In this document: one piece after another, positions 35,285-45,195 of the stretch
How positions within the stretch are numbered: the stretch's first letter is position 1
How the letters are laid out: the number at the start of each line of letters is the position of its first letter
From: Rickettsiales bacterium
GTDB lineage: Bacteria > Pseudomonadota > Alphaproteobacteria > Rickettsiales > JABCZZ01
NCBI GenBank assembly: GCA_035765535.1
Contig: DASTXE010000006.1
Coordinates: 248,001 to 312,000 of the forward strand
Length of the DNA: 64,000 nt
Reading direction: 5' to 3'
Made by a program: the position numbers and the translations under genes
The notes under the pieces: generated by a model
Told to the model about the DNA's origin: nothing
What the model saw: the letters and a program-made list of their open reading frames with translations, nothing else
Database searches by the model: none

Positions 35285-35845
35285 CTATGATTTAATCGCC
35301 TTCATCGTAATCTTATACTCGCTCACCACATTATTTTTCTCACGGATTGCAACCAGCAAATCTTCCATGGAAATTTTTTTCTCATTGAAGATCTGATGAT
35401 AAGAAGGGTCCAGCACCTGCTCCACGTTCAGGATCTCAAAATCGACATTGAGATAAAGCCCCAGCGGTGTATTCGCCGCACCCGTCTTCTGCCACTCTTT
35501 ATTCAAGGCTTTGCAGAAAAGACTCAGCAGCGCCGGTGTAATTATTCGTACATGGGTCGGATCGTTGATGAAATTATCATGCCTGGGATGGGGCACATTG
35601 ATATTGATAATGGCCCCGTCTGCGCAGATACGATATAGCTCCTTAATAATCCCAAGAAATACCTCGGCTGAAGCGCCCATATGCTCAAGTGAGTGATTGA
35701 ACAGCACCTCTGTCACCGAACCTGTTTCCCACGCCCAGGGTAACGCCTCCAGGTTGCAGACAATATCCGGGCTGCATTCCGCAAACATATCGACATTGAT
35801 AAAACCTTCCAGTTTCCGGCTGCCGCATCCCAGATTCAGTTTCAT
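35285..35845 (-). CDS. SAM-dependent methyltransferase (class I)
   Basis: A 186-residue protein with a short Rossmann methyltransferase pattern: motif I LNLGCGSRKLEGFINVD (residues 3-19), an acid residue at strand 2, VLFNHSLEHMG as motif IV and later GAIININVPHPRH. Such small enzymes are often found in surface-sugar gene sets. It converges with the TPR-GT9 gene, which suggests a shared role in glycan or protein modification, though the opposite strand argues for separate control. Substrate unknown. Confidence 0.8.
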   Translation of the reverse strand: MKLNLGCGSRKLEGFINVDMFAECSPDIVCNLEALPWAWETGSVTEVLFNHSLEHMGASAEVFLGIIKELYRICADGAIININVPHPRHDNFINDPTHVRIITPALLSLFCKALNKEWQKTGAANTPLGLYLNVDFEILNVEQVLDPSYHQIFNEKKISMEDLLVAIREKNNVVSEYKITMKAIKS

Positions 35846-35970
35846 AATCGTTCCTGCTAAATGATTGTTTTGCCTTAAAAGACAATTTACAAAATCTTAC
35901 GAATCTGGCTATATAAAAATACTCTCCCTTATTATAAGCAGTATTATGAACTGATCCGCCCCATTCCTAA

Positions 35971-35997
35971 CCGGGTGGTATTTTTACAACCACCCGG
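35971..35997. repeat. Strong isolated hairpin between methyltransferase and chemoreceptor genes
   Basis: A perfect 9-bp inverted repeat (CCGGGTGGT at 35971-35979, ACCACCCGG at 35989-35997) with a 9-nt A/T-rich loop. No T-run follows on either strand, so it is not a typical terminator. It lies about 125 bp from each gene start in a 275-bp divergent gap and might be an operator or RNA structure in one of the leaders. Confidence 0.6.
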
Positions 35998-36120
35998 GAT
36001 TTATGCTTTAAACAGAACATCGGGTCGCATTTCAGACCTGTTTTTACTATATTTTTTTGTTTTCCATTCCTATACTAATAAGCTGCTCGGCGTATCCGAT
36101 CCCCAACCTAGGAGCTTGCT

Positions 36121-37830
36121 ATGTCATGGCTGAATAACCGTAAAATCGTCGTTAAACTCATGCTGCTGGTAACGTTCATGAGCGCCGTCCTGATAGGAGT
36201 CGGCACGCTCGGCATACACTCACTTAAGATACTGGACACAAAAGCTAATGACATGGAAGAATCGGCGCAGGAAGCCTTACTCGGTGCCAAGTTGATCCAG
36301 AATATTCTGATGATCGAAAAGCTGAAGTTTCACATGGTGGCTGATCCCAGCCCGCAATCCATAGCCGATACACAGACTTCTATCCAGAACGAAGCGAAAA
36401 AGTTCGAGGATTTTGTAACGACGCTGGAAAAATCATCGGATAATGACCAGCATAACGCACTGGAGAAAATCCGGCAGGATTATGAAAAATATATGCTTGC
36501 TCTCAAAGAAGCGGGCGATGAAGCAGCTAAATTAAAGAATTTTACGCTTTCCGCCGAGCAGGAAAAAATAAAACAGGCTGCCCTGAACAGCGATGACGAG
36601 TCACAAGCCCTGCAGGCCATTGTAACCGCGTATTCAGATGACTCCATCAAGAATGTATCGAAAGTATCAGACGATATTACCGATGTTTACAATCAGATAT
36701 CCCGCTCACTTATTGCAGCTCTCATATTGGGCACTTTCGTCGGTGTCATCGTCAGCGGCCTGATGGCGAAGTTTGAGATTGTAAACCCGATCGAAGCTAT
36801 CGTAAATATCCTGCAGCAACTCGCCAAAGGGCAATTTGATGTGGATATCAAAGGTGCACACCGCAGAGACGAAGTAGGCGATATCGCGCGCACCGCGCTT
36901 GTGTTCAAGGAAAGCGGGCTGGAGAAGCTCGAGCTCGAAAAGAAACAGCTGGAAGCGGAAAAACGTGCCGCTGAGGAAAAACGCGCCATGATGCAGAAAC
37001 TGGCTAACGACTTTGAAGCGGGCATTCAGGAAATCGTCAATACCGTCTCCACGGCTTCGACGGAGCTATACTACACCGCAGAAAACATGAAGAAGACCAT
37101 TAACACCGTATCCTCGGAATCCGATACAGCTGCAACGGAATCACGCCAAACCTCCGCCAATATGCAGAGCGTCGCCTCCGCCGTGGAGGAAATGTCCGCC
37201 TCCATTAAGGAAATCGCCGGGCAGGTTGCCAAATCCTCGACTGTGGTGAACGAAGCAGTGGGTAAAACCACCCACGCGGACAATACCGTCCAGGTGCTGA
37301 CCCAGAATGTTTCCCAGATCGGCAGCATCTCGGAACTGATCCGGAATATCGCGGGACAAATCAACTTGCTCGCGCTCAATGCCACGATTGAATCCGCCCG
37401 CGCAGGAGAAGCTGGCAAAGGCTTTGCCGTAGTGGCTTCCGAAGTCAAAAGCCTCGCAACACAGACATCCAAGGCGACCGGCGAAATCACGGCACAGATT
37501 GAAAGCGTCAGGAGCGTTTCAGTCGAGGTTGCCAGTTCATTGAAAGATATTCAGACGGCCGTGAATAATGTTAGCCATTACTCCAGCGGCATTGCATCCG
37601 CGGTGGAAGAACAGTCCGCCGCCACAACGGAAATTTCAACCAACGTGAATCAGGCAACAGGGCGCGTCGTCAATATCGATACCAGTGTTTCCTCTATTAC
37701 CAAAAGCGCCGCAGACGCCAACACCAGTGCACATGAAGTGCTGAGCGCCGCCAAGATGCTTTCCGAACAGTCGGAGCGGCTGAATAAAGAGGTAAAGAAT
37801 TTCCTGAGCAGCGTGCGGGCGGATGCGTAG
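36121..37830 (+). CDS. Methyl-accepting chemotaxis protein
   Basis: A 569-residue inner-membrane receptor. It has membrane helix 1 (about 11-32), a periplasmic four-helix-bundle type ligand domain of about 160 residues, helix 2 (about 195-215), a HAMP domain (about 216-270) and a cytoplasmic signalling coiled coil with the conserved tip [20 protein letters not shown] (part shown) that contacts CheA/CheW. No C-terminal CheR-binding pentapeptide is visible. AGGAG is 7 bp before the ATG. It implies a chemotaxis system elsewhere; the ligand is unknown. Confidence 0.94.
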   Translation: MSWLNNRKIVVKLMLLVTFMSAVLIGVGTLGIHSLKILDTKANDMEESAQEALLGAKLIQNILMIEKLKFHMVADPSPQSIADTQTSIQNEAKKFEDFVTTLEKSSDNDQHNALEKIRQDYEKYMLALKEAGDEAAKLKNFTLSAEQEKIKQAALNSDDESQALQAIVTAYSDDSIKNVSKVSDDITDVYNQISRSLIAALILGTFVGVIVSGLMAKFEIVNPIEAIVNILQQLAKGQFDVDIKGAHRRDEVGDIARTALVFKESGLEKLELEKKQLEAEKRAAEEKRAMMQKLANDFEAGIQEIVNTVSTASTELYYTAENMKKTINTVSSESDTAATESRQTSANMQSVASAVEEMSASIKEIAGQVAKSSTVVNEAVGKTTHADNTVQVLTQNVSQIGSISELIRNIAGQINLLALNATIESARAGEAGKGFAVVASEVKSLATQTSKATGEITAQIESVRSVSVEVASSLKDIQTAVNNVSHYSSGIASAVEEQSAATTEISTNVNQATGRVVNIDTSVSSITKSAADANTSAHEVLSAAKMLSEQSERLNKEVKNFLSSVRADA

Positions 37831-37927
37831 CAAAAGCCTCCCTTTATAAGGATAATCCTTCTCCCTATCGAATCTTTACAGGATTCGTGATTTCTTTCTG
37901 CAGCTTGTAAGTGCTGCAGGAGTGTAC

Positions 37928-39244
37928 ATGTTTCCCATATTAGATAACCGCTATCTTTATCTGGCCGTGAACAACTGGTATAACGCCATGAAGGGGCCCT
38001 CTACCTTCTTTAAATTTGCCGCCGACCAATGGGATGAAAAAGTTACACCGCCGCTTTCGCAGCTTCTGGAACAGGATAACGTCCTGACTGCCCTGCTCCG
38101 GCGCAGCACTGCGGCAAGGTTCAGGCTATTGCAGCGCCTTACACAGAGCTACCGCAAACCCGCCTTCGGTATCTCTCAGGTAGAAGTTGATGAAAAGACG
38201 GTAGCGGTCCATGAGGAAACCGTATTCGAGACCCCGTTCTGCAAATTGCTGCATTTCCGCAAAGAAACTTCTAAGCATATGCCCCGCCTGCTGATGATCG
38301 CGCCCATGGCCGGTCATTATGCCACGCTTCTTCGCGACACTGTGCGAGACGCCCTTCCCTGTTTTGATGTTTACGTCACCGACTGGGTCAATGCCCGTGA
38401 CGTCCCCATTAGCCATGGCGGATTCGACATGGACAGCTATATCGCCACACTGGTGCGCTGCTTCGAATATCTTGCACCGGACTTCCATATTCTGGCGGTC
38501 TGCCAGGCTGGCGTTCCTGCCTATGCCGCAGTCTCATTGCTGGAGGATCGCAAGGATGTGCATGAGCTGCTGCCAACTTCCATGACGCTAATGGGCTGTC
38601 CCATCAATGTCCGTTGCTCGCCTACTTCGGTAAATAATTTTGCCGCGAAATACGATGAGGACTGGTTTGAGCACATGACGCTTTCCATCGTTCCGGCCGG
38701 ATATCCGGGAGAGCGCAGGCTGGTCTATCCCGGCTTCATGCAGCTCACCGCGTTTCTGAGCATGAACCCGGAGCGTCATCAGCAATCTATAGCAAATGCC
38801 ATAGAGCACTATATTGAAGGGAATTTCGAAGGCGAGGAAAAGATCAGTTCTTTCTACGCGGAATATTGCGCTGTGATGGACCTGACAGCCGAATTCTACC
38901 TGCAGACCGTGCGCGTGGTATTCCAGGAAGCGTTACTGCCGCAAGGCAAGATGGTATCACGCGGGAAACTTGTGGATCCAAAAGCAATCCGCAAAACTGC
39001 CGTTTTCGCCATCGAAGGTGAACGTGATGATATTTGCGGTATAGGCCAGACAAAGGCCGCGCTGGATCTGGCGACCAATTTATCTGATAGTAAGAAGGAA
39101 TATCTGCTGTTAAAGGATGCCGGGCATTACGGGATTTTTAACGGCCACCGCTTCCGTGAAGAAGTTTTGCCCGCCATGCAGGCATTCATAGCCAGAGCGC
39201 AAAACCGCACATCTGTGAACATTAGAAAAATGGAAAATGCTTAA
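37928..39244 (+). CDS. phaZ: Intracellular polyhydroxyalkanoate depolymerase PhaZ
   Basis: A 438-residue alpha/beta hydrolase of the intracellular PHB depolymerase family, which breaks down stored polyester to 3-hydroxybutyrate. The lipase-box variant with cysteine nucleophile is in LAVCQAGVPAYAA, and the C-terminal AIEGERDDICGIGQT and DAGHYGIFNGHRFREEVLP give the acid residue and histidine. I start at the ATG at 37928, 5 bp after AGGAG; a GTG six bases earlier is in frame. Together with phaC it shows a complete storage cycle, though the genes are 33 kb apart. It converges on the next gene with a four-base overlap of the ends. Confidence 0.93.
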   Translation: MFPILDNRYLYLAVNNWYNAMKGPSTFFKFAADQWDEKVTPPLSQLLEQDNVLTALLRRSTAARFRLLQRLTQSYRKPAFGISQVEVDEKTVAVHEETVFETPFCKLLHFRKETSKHMPRLLMIAPMAGHYATLLRDTVRDALPCFDVYVTDWVNARDVPISHGGFDMDSYIATLVRCFEYLAPDFHILAVCQAGVPAYAAVSLLEDRKDVHELLPTSMTLMGCPINVRCSPTSVNNFAAKYDEDWFEHMTLSIVPAGYPGERRLVYPGFMQLTAFLSMNPERHQQSIANAIEHYIEGNFEGEEKISSFYAEYCAVMDLTAEFYLQTVRVVFQEALLPQGKMVSRGKLVDPKAIRKTAVFAIEGERDDICGIGQTKAALDLATNLSDSKKEYLLLKDAGHYGIFNGHRFREEVLPAMQAFIARAQNRTSVNIRKMENA

Positions 39245-39897
39245 GCTGCACGCCGCGTTTGCACCTGACGAGAAACTGTTTTGGGCGTCAGGCAAATGAC
39301 ACCTACTTTAGGAGTTTCCGTGGGCACTGCAAGCTCATGCGATGACACATCCACCGCAGGCTCTATACCATGAAGCCGTGACGCAAGTTCCGCAAACACT
39401 CCCTGCAAGGGCTGCAGCGCGTCTTTCACTCTTTCATCATCGATAAAAATGATGCGCTGCTCATATTCTATCACTTGCTGGGGCTCCGGCGTTGCCTGAG
39501 AGGCTTTTTCTGCATCCCTTGCTGTTTTCCGCTGTTCTTCAAACAGACGCTGCTTTTTCTCCAGCTCGCGCTGCTGCGCCGCCAAACGCGCGACAGAAGC
39601 ATCACGGATAAGGCGTCCGGTATTGCTCTCGCTATCATTCTTACGGTTACTGTTATTTGCGCTGTTGCGCGTATCGCTATGATGGTTGTTATCATTACCC
39701 GTGGGCACCCCTGCGATATGCTCCATCGCCAGAATACCGTTCACTGTATCCATGAAAGCTTTATCGGTCCTAAGCTGGCGCACAAGATCTTCAAACAGCT
39801 CGTTGGACGCTGCAACATGATTGGCAGCAGGAACTTCCCCCCAATAATCCCCTGCGTAACTGCTGGGTAACTCCGCCGTTGCTGTACCGTAATCCAT
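39241..39897 (-). CDS. Unknown polar, partly coiled-coil protein
   Basis: A 218-residue soluble protein with no signal peptide or membrane helix. An Asn/Ser/His-rich linker (about 68-92) separates an N-terminal helical part from a charged coiled coil (about 100-140, rich in Gln, Glu, Arg). A short ordered piece with IIFIDDERVKDALQPLQGVF follows. The family is not recognised. It lies between phaZ (convergent) and the TonB receptor on the same strand, and could be a regulator or granule-associated protein, but this is only position-based. Confidence 0.55.
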   Translation of the reverse strand: MDYGTATAELPSSYAGDYWGEVPAANHVAASNELFEDLVRQLRTDKAFMDTVNGILAMEHIAGVPTGNDNNHHSDTRNSANNSNRKNDSESNTGRLIRDASVARLAAQQRELEKKQRLFEEQRKTARDAEKASQATPEPQQVIEYEQRIIFIDDERVKDALQPLQGVFAELASRLHGIEPAVDVSSHELAVPTETPKVGVICLTPKTVSRQVQTRRAA

Positions 39898-39973
39898 TAC
39901 TTCCGCTGCTCCTTATCAAGCAGCCAATATAGCAGCTATAAAGCGCAGGGCGTGTGAATCTTTTATGACATTC

Positions 39974-42013
39974 CTAATCAAACTTCCCGGTCAGCGTAAA
40001 TAACACCTGGCGTTCGACCGCAGGGAAAGGACTTTCCTTAATATACTGTCGGTTAACGTTTATGCCTGAAAGGGCAAGAGTATAAGTATCGTTGATATTA
40101 TACCCGATTCTTCCCCCTAAAGTAGCATAGCCGCTTTGCTCCACCGGAACATTGGTAAGCTGGTTTGCCCGCATCATGTTAGTCGAGGTAACATAGTGGC
40201 CGTTCGCATCGAACTCCCATTGCCGCCAGCTATAACCGCCGAGCAGGCGGAAATGATGCTCCGGCGCGGAACCGTTATAATAAAGCAGTGACTCCGCTTG
40301 CGCATCGTCATCCACCCGTGAGAGACTATAGCTTGCATCCCAGCGAAAGCCGTCCTTGGTACCTTTTAATTCTATTTCCCCGCCCCATCCCTGACTGTTG
40401 CCGACATTGGCAACACTGAACAGGACTGCCGGTGTTCCATTGAAATCCACAACGCCTGGAGAATAAAACGATTTCAGATCCTTATTCTGCTGGTAAAATA
40501 CCGCAAACCTGGTCGTGGAAAAAATATCGGGGAGCTTCCTGTCATAGCCTAGTTCATAATTTTCAACGATAGTGGGTTCCAGCTTGGGATTGCCGATAAT
40601 TTCAAACATGGAACCCGGTATGGGGTAATTCTCACCGATACCACTCTCGATCATACTGGGCTGCTGCACGCCGCGCCCATAGGACAAGCGAAATGTATCC
40701 ATATCCGTCATCTGATATACCAGGCCGGAATTGGCGCTCAGCGTATTGATGTCGTGACCGTAATCGGCATAATTATAATAACTTCCCGGAGGCAATGTTC
40801 CCGTTTCCGTCATGTCCATATGATCGAACCGCGCCGCATTGGTCCACGATAATTTATCCGTGATCTGCCATAACCATGTTGCGCTCGGAGCATAATTATT
40901 TTCCTGCAATGCTGGCTGCTGCGCAAACACATTGTTAAAACTGTCATTCTCATAGGTCTTGTTACGATACTCAAACCCGATCCGGAATGTATGATGCGCC
41001 CCGATACTGAACTGATCCTCGATTTTGCTGACCGCCAGATTCGTGGTGAACGGCAGTTCTCCGCCCGAAAGCGGGGTCAGCAGAAAATCGTCATAGGAAC
41101 GGTTAAAATAATTATCGTTCACGATCAGACCGTAAGGTGTCTGCCACTGAAACCCTCCACGCAGGGAGTAAGCGGTATAGCGGTCTGCCCCCTCCACATA
41201 AGTGGCGGAAGCATAATTCTCCCTGCTGAAGGAATAGGTAAGCTCGGTATTGAACTGCAAATCAGGAGAGACGCGGAAGGCCGAGCGGTTAGAGATATAT
41301 CGCTTGGACGGGTTCAGCGGAGACTGGTCGATCACAGGGTCACCCGACCAGCTGTTAAACTCATGGGCATTATAACCGCCGACTGAAAATTTCGTCCCTC
41401 CCCATTCACCGTTACGGGTCACGGTGGCATCGCCTCCAAAAGTGCTTTCGCTACCCGCATAAACAGAAGCTACATTCTTGTGATCAAACTGCGGGCTATA
41501 GGTGACAATATTCACGACCCCGCCGGCGGCATTCGAACCAAATAGCGCTGAAGCTGGCCCTTTAACCACCTCGATCTGCCGGATGTCGTCAATATTGACC
41601 GGGATATTATTCCATACCGTACGCGAATAATCGTCCACGAATACCTGCCGCCCATCAACCAGCACGAGGAGCCGGGGCATGCTGGGCTGCTGATATCCGC
41701 GCACGCCGACATCGAACCCCGCATAACCCGTCTGCAGAATATCCATTCCCGGCACATACATGCCGATAATCTGGGGGATCTGGCGGCTCCCTGCCTGCCG
41801 TATCTGATCGGCAGTAATAATGGTCATATTGGCAGCCACATCGCTGACTCGCTGAGGGGTTCCCGTCGCGCTGGTGGTAACGGGCTCGCCCATAAGCGAT
41901 TGCAGGGAACCATAATCCATCTCCTGTGCACGCGCGGCGTGACCCGATACGATCATCGCAGCCGTAACAAAAAGAGAAGCGGTAAATAATTTAAATGGGG
42001 AACAATGGTTCAT
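39974..42013 (-). CDS. TonB-dependent outer-membrane receptor
   Basis: A 679-residue outer-membrane beta-barrel receptor. I use the ATG at 42013, 5 bp after GAGGA; the frame is open upstream but without a better start. A signal peptide ends near residue 28 (HAARA-QE). The plug domain (about 40-165) has the QIEVVKGPASALFGSNAAGG motif and the barrel ends with the aromatic FTLTGKFD. The sequence TTSATGTPQRVSDV near the plug is typical of receptors of the CirA/BtuB-like group. Its start overlaps the YfiR-like stop (ATGA). The ligand (iron chelate, vitamin or other) cannot be read. Confidence 0.92.
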   Translation of the reverse strand: MNHCSPFKLFTASLFVTAAMIVSGHAARAQEMDYGSLQSLMGEPVTTSATGTPQRVSDVAANMTIITADQIRQAGSRQIPQIIGMYVPGMDILQTGYAGFDVGVRGYQQPSMPRLLVLVDGRQVFVDDYSRTVWNNIPVNIDDIRQIEVVKGPASALFGSNAAGGVVNIVTYSPQFDHKNVASVYAGSESTFGGDATVTRNGEWGGTKFSVGGYNAHEFNSWSGDPVIDQSPLNPSKRYISNRSAFRVSPDLQFNTELTYSFSRENYASATYVEGADRYTAYSLRGGFQWQTPYGLIVNDNYFNRSYDDFLLTPLSGGELPFTTNLAVSKIEDQFSIGAHHTFRIGFEYRNKTYENDSFNNVFAQQPALQENNYAPSATWLWQITDKLSWTNAARFDHMDMTETGTLPPGSYYNYADYGHDINTLSANSGLVYQMTDMDTFRLSYGRGVQQPSMIESGIGENYPIPGSMFEIIGNPKLEPTIVENYELGYDRKLPDIFSTTRFAVFYQQNKDLKSFYSPGVVDFNGTPAVLFSVANVGNSQGWGGEIELKGTKDGFRWDASYSLSRVDDDAQAESLLYYNGSAPEHHFRLLGGYSWRQWEFDANGHYVTSTNMMRANQLTNVPVEQSGYATLGGRIGYNINDTYTLALSGINVNRQYIKESPFPAVERQVLFTLTGKFD

Positions 42014-42564
42014 ATTTTCCTCGCCAACATGACAAACGCCGGGGCAAAACTGATGTGTGATGCTTCCGCCGCAACAGCGCTGTAATAGATGTCTACACGC
42101 GGTTTGGTCGCGATACCTATTACGCATTTATTCGCCTGCACGCATGTCATGTCGGCAGACATGGTCAATACGCCTGAAGAAGCAGCAGTTTTACTGATAT
42201 TATTTAATGCTTCCGCTGAGAGTCCGGTCGCAAGAAAAGCTATTTTCGCAGCGGAAATGGCTTTCATGTCTCCGGCAGGTACAAGCGCGGAAACAACATT
42301 AAGCCCACCCGGTACACCGACTCCTGTCCCGATATCCTGCTGAATGATTTTTCCGTCCGCTTCGGAACTCGGATTGGACGGATCATAGACAACCGCTACC
42401 GTCACTTTCCCCTGCGGCCTGTCATTGACCAGCAGCCAGGTCTTCAACCCGGTAGAAATATCCAGCTGGTCGGTCGCATACGCTACAGAGCAAAAGGCAC
42501 TAAGACAAAGAATGCCTATGAAAGCGCTCGCCAGTTTTCTGCAGATATTCCCAAAATGAAGCAA
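42010..42564 (-). CDS. YfiR-like (DUF4154) periplasmic protein
   Basis: A small exported protein that resembles the YfiR/DUF4154 family; in Pseudomonas YfiR is a periplasmic inhibitor of the diguanylate cyclase YfiN. I favour the TTG at 42564, which has GGAG 6 bp upstream and starts a good signal peptide (cleaved after FCSVAYA); an ATG at 42711 keeps the frame but adds 49 residues and has no binding site. The mature part shows the family pattern of strand and loop: KVTVAVVYDP, GLNVVSALV, then a CVQANKCVIG cysteine pair and a final ISFAPAFVMLARKI. It is cotranslated with the TonB receptor. Confidence 0.75.
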   Translation of the reverse strand: MLHFGNICRKLASAFIGILCLSAFCSVAYATDQLDISTGLKTWLLVNDRPQGKVTVAVVYDPSNPSSEADGKIIQQDIGTGVGVPGGLNVVSALVPAGDMKAISAAKIAFLATGLSAEALNNISKTAASSGVLTMSADMTCVQANKCVIGIATKPRVDIYYSAVAAEASHISFAPAFVMLARKI

Positions 42565-42947
42565 ATCTATACTCCGGCATGACAAATCACCTGTATCACT
42601 ACTATCTTGCAATATTAAACAATTCAAGATTGGGGTATAAAGCCACCGGATTTTAATGCGACGAAGTGGCATATATACTACAAATAGCACAAGAATTTTA
42701 AGCATCGACATTTTCTGACAAACATTTCTATACAGAAATCCAGTCTCTTTACACCTATACCGGGAAATCTACTGCAGCGTGTCGCGCAGCAAACTATAGC
42801 TTCCTAATAATTGAAATTACGTATATAATACAATCTCCAACATGGGCTTGAATATACGTGTGAGGTTCTCCGCCTTGGTAAGCATGTTATATGAAGTCTA
42901 TGGATATTCTTACGCTGCTTATTTCCTGGCAACCACAAGGGAACATA
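42565..42947. other. Divergent control region between YfiR-TonB and the kinase cluster
   Basis: About 380 bp (236 bp if the longer YfiR-like start is used). Its right part is AT-rich, with TATAAT at 42824-42829 and a weak TTCCTA 17 bp upstream, a possible promoter for the kinase gene. No Fur box or other named operator was clear. It should hold promoters for both directions. Confidence 0.5.
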
Positions 42948-45167
42948 ATGTCCTATTGGGTAAGATTCTCACGGTCGTTAAATATTGCGCTTGTGTCCGC
43001 ACTGGCCACCGCGATCGGATACGGATTATACGTTCAGCATAAGCAAACAGAGGACACGCAGAAATGGGTGGTGCATACGCATGAAGTCCGGGAGCATATT
43101 GAAAAATTTATTGAACGGGCAAACGATATATCGCTGAGTTATAGAGGTTATCTGTTAACCCATGACCGCAATTATCTCTTACGTTACGACAAAGCATTAC
43201 AGGACGACAACAGCATTCTCGGTGTACGCCATCGCTCCATTATGCAGGAATGGCATATCTTGCATGAGCTGACCGATGACAATTCATACCAGCAATATAA
43301 CCTGACGCGTCTGGAAAAGGCGACGCAGGATCTGATAGCCTATGCCGCCGCATCCATCATCGCATATGACAAAGACGGCCTGAAAGCGCTGAACGGTCCT
43401 CTCGATCTTGTACACGGCAAGCTGATCATGGATGCGATACGCCGTATCACCGAAGAGATGCTAATTGAGGAAGACAGGCTGCTGAAAAGACGCGTGGAAG
43501 CTGACGCGGAGGCATTAAAACATACCGAGTATATGACGCTAGGTAGCATTGGACTATTCTATGCCGGAATTACAATATTATTGCTGCTGCTCCACAAAAA
43601 TATGAGCGAGTTAAAGCGCAAAGGCGACTCCTTATCGGTTATCGTCTCTGTTCAGCGTGAAGTAGCGCATCTGCATCACGATCTGCAGACCGCAATGGAT
43701 ATCATCACCCATCGTATGCAGGCCATCACCAATGCGGGCGGCGGCGTTATTGAAATGCTGGAAGGCGACGAAATGGTTTACCGTGCCGCAAGCGGTGTGG
43801 TTGCTCCTTATGTAGGCATGCGTATTAAAGCGCTAGGTAGCCTTTCCGGACTATGCGTACGGGAAAATACTACCCTCAGATGCGATAATACCGAAACGGA
43901 CGAACGTGTTGATAAGGCTGCATGCCGCAAGCTTGGTGTTGCTTCAATGGTGGTCGTGCCCCTGACACGCGAACAGCAGGCTGTGGGTGTCTTAAAAGTT
44001 ATGTCCTCGAAAGTGATGGCCTTCAATGAAGAACACGTAACGATACTGCAATTGATGGCAGGCGTGCTTTCCGCGGCACTGAGCGATGCGGTTATAAATG
44101 ATCGCCTGCGCCAGAGTGAAGAAACATTCCGCGCCGCCATGGAGAGTGCTTCCATTGGAATGGCGCTCGTAAACCCCGATAATACATATAAAGCTGTGAA
44201 TCCGGCACTGTGCAACCTGCTCGGTTTTACGGAAGAAGAATTCCTAAGCAGCACCGTTCAGGGATTAACGCACTCCGAAGATATAGCGGAAGACCTGGAA
44301 AAGACAAACCAGCTTCTGAAAGGAGAAATTTCAAGTTATGAAATGGAAAAACGCTATCTGCACAAGGATGGGCATCAGATATGGGGCCTGCTCAATGCAT
44401 CTCTTGTACGCAAAGCTGATCATACTCCGCACTACCTCATAAAACAGGTTCAGGATATCACCGCCAAGAAGCAGTTGCTGGCCCAGTTAAACCAGTCTAA
44501 TGCCCAGTTGAACAGGTTCGCCTATGTCGCCTCTCACGATATGCAGGAACCGCTGCGGATGATGTCGAATTTTGCCGCCCTGATTGAAAGCGAATACGGC
44601 AATAAGCTCGATGATGAAGGCAGGGAATACATAAAATTCATCACGGACTCCGCCACCCGCATGCAGAACATGGTTGCAGGATTGCTGGAGTATGCGCGCG
44701 TCGGCAAGGACGCCTTCAGGCCGCAGGAAATCAATGTGATGGAAGACCTTGCTTATATTCTCGGAAATCTCTCTCAGGCTATCAAGGATTGCGGCGCACA
44801 CGTCACTTATGACATGCTTCCCAATATCCAGGGTAATCCTGTGCAGTTTACGAGCCTGCTACAGAATCTGATCAGCAATGGGCTGAAATATCAGGCGCCT
44901 GGCACGGCACCTGAGGTTCATATAGGCGTGGAAGATGCCGGAGACTTATGGCAGTTCTCTGTCCGCGATAACGGCATCGGCATGGAGGAAGAGCACACAG
45001 CGAAGATATTCGAACCGTTCGTCCGGCTCCATAGCTGGCAAGAATATAAAGGCACCGGTATCGGCCTTTCCGTCTGTAAGGAAATCGTGGAAAATCATGG
45101 AGGAAAAATCTGGGTGGAATCCAAACCCGGCGAAGGCAGCACTTTCTATTTCACCATTCCGAAGTGA
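42948..45167 (+). CDS. Hybrid-sensor histidine kinase (CHASE3-like, GAF, PAS, HisKA, HATPase)
   Basis: A 739-residue membrane kinase. Order: membrane helix 1 (about 11-29), a periplasmic helical domain of the CHASE3 type (about 35-190), helix 2 (about 196-215), GAF (about 235-385), PAS (about 390-505), HisKA with phosphoacceptor H530 in VASHDMQEPLRMM, and HATPase (about 620-739) with NLISNGLKYQ, DNGIGM and GTGIGLSVCKEIVE. I start at 42948 because AAGGGA lies 6 bp upstream; an ATG at 42891 has no site. It has no receiver domain of its own, so its partners are probably the receivers encoded next. First gene of a six-gene cluster. Confidence 0.92.
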   Translation: MSYWVRFSRSLNIALVSALATAIGYGLYVQHKQTEDTQKWVVHTHEVREHIEKFIERANDISLSYRGYLLTHDRNYLLRYDKALQDDNSILGVRHRSIMQEWHILHELTDDNSYQQYNLTRLEKATQDLIAYAAASIIAYDKDGLKALNGPLDLVHGKLIMDAIRRITEEMLIEEDRLLKRRVEADAEALKHTEYMTLGSIGLFYAGITILLLLLHKNMSELKRKGDSLSVIVSVQREVAHLHHDLQTAMDIITHRMQAITNAGGGVIEMLEGDEMVYRAASGVVAPYVGMRIKALGSLSGLCVRENTTLRCDNTETDERVDKAACRKLGVASMVVVPLTREQQAVGVLKVMSSKVMAFNEEHVTILQLMAGVLSAALSDAVINDRLRQSEETFRAAMESASIGMALVNPDNTYKAVNPALCNLLGFTEEEFLSSTVQGLTHSEDIAEDLEKTNQLLKGEISSYEMEKRYLHKDGHQIWGLLNASLVRKADHTPHYLIKQVQDITAKKQLLAQLNQSNAQLNRFAYVASHDMQEPLRMMSNFAALIESEYGNKLDDEGREYIKFITDSATRMQNMVAGLLEYARVGKDAFRPQEINVMEDLAYILGNLSQAIKDCGAHVTYDMLPNIQGNPVQFTSLLQNLISNGLKYQAPGTAPEVHIGVEDAGDLWQFSVRDNGIGMEEEHTAKIFEPFVRLHSWQEYKGTGIGLSVCKEIVENHGGKIWVESKPGEGSTFYFTIPK

Positions 45168-45195
45168 TCTCAGGAATAAACAGGGAAATGAGTTT

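Noticed and set aside
42842..42950. Earlier starts for the large histidine kinase
   Set aside because: ATGs at 42841 and 42891 lack a ribosome binding site and would place a stretch without family resemblance ahead of the first membrane helix; 42948 fits better.
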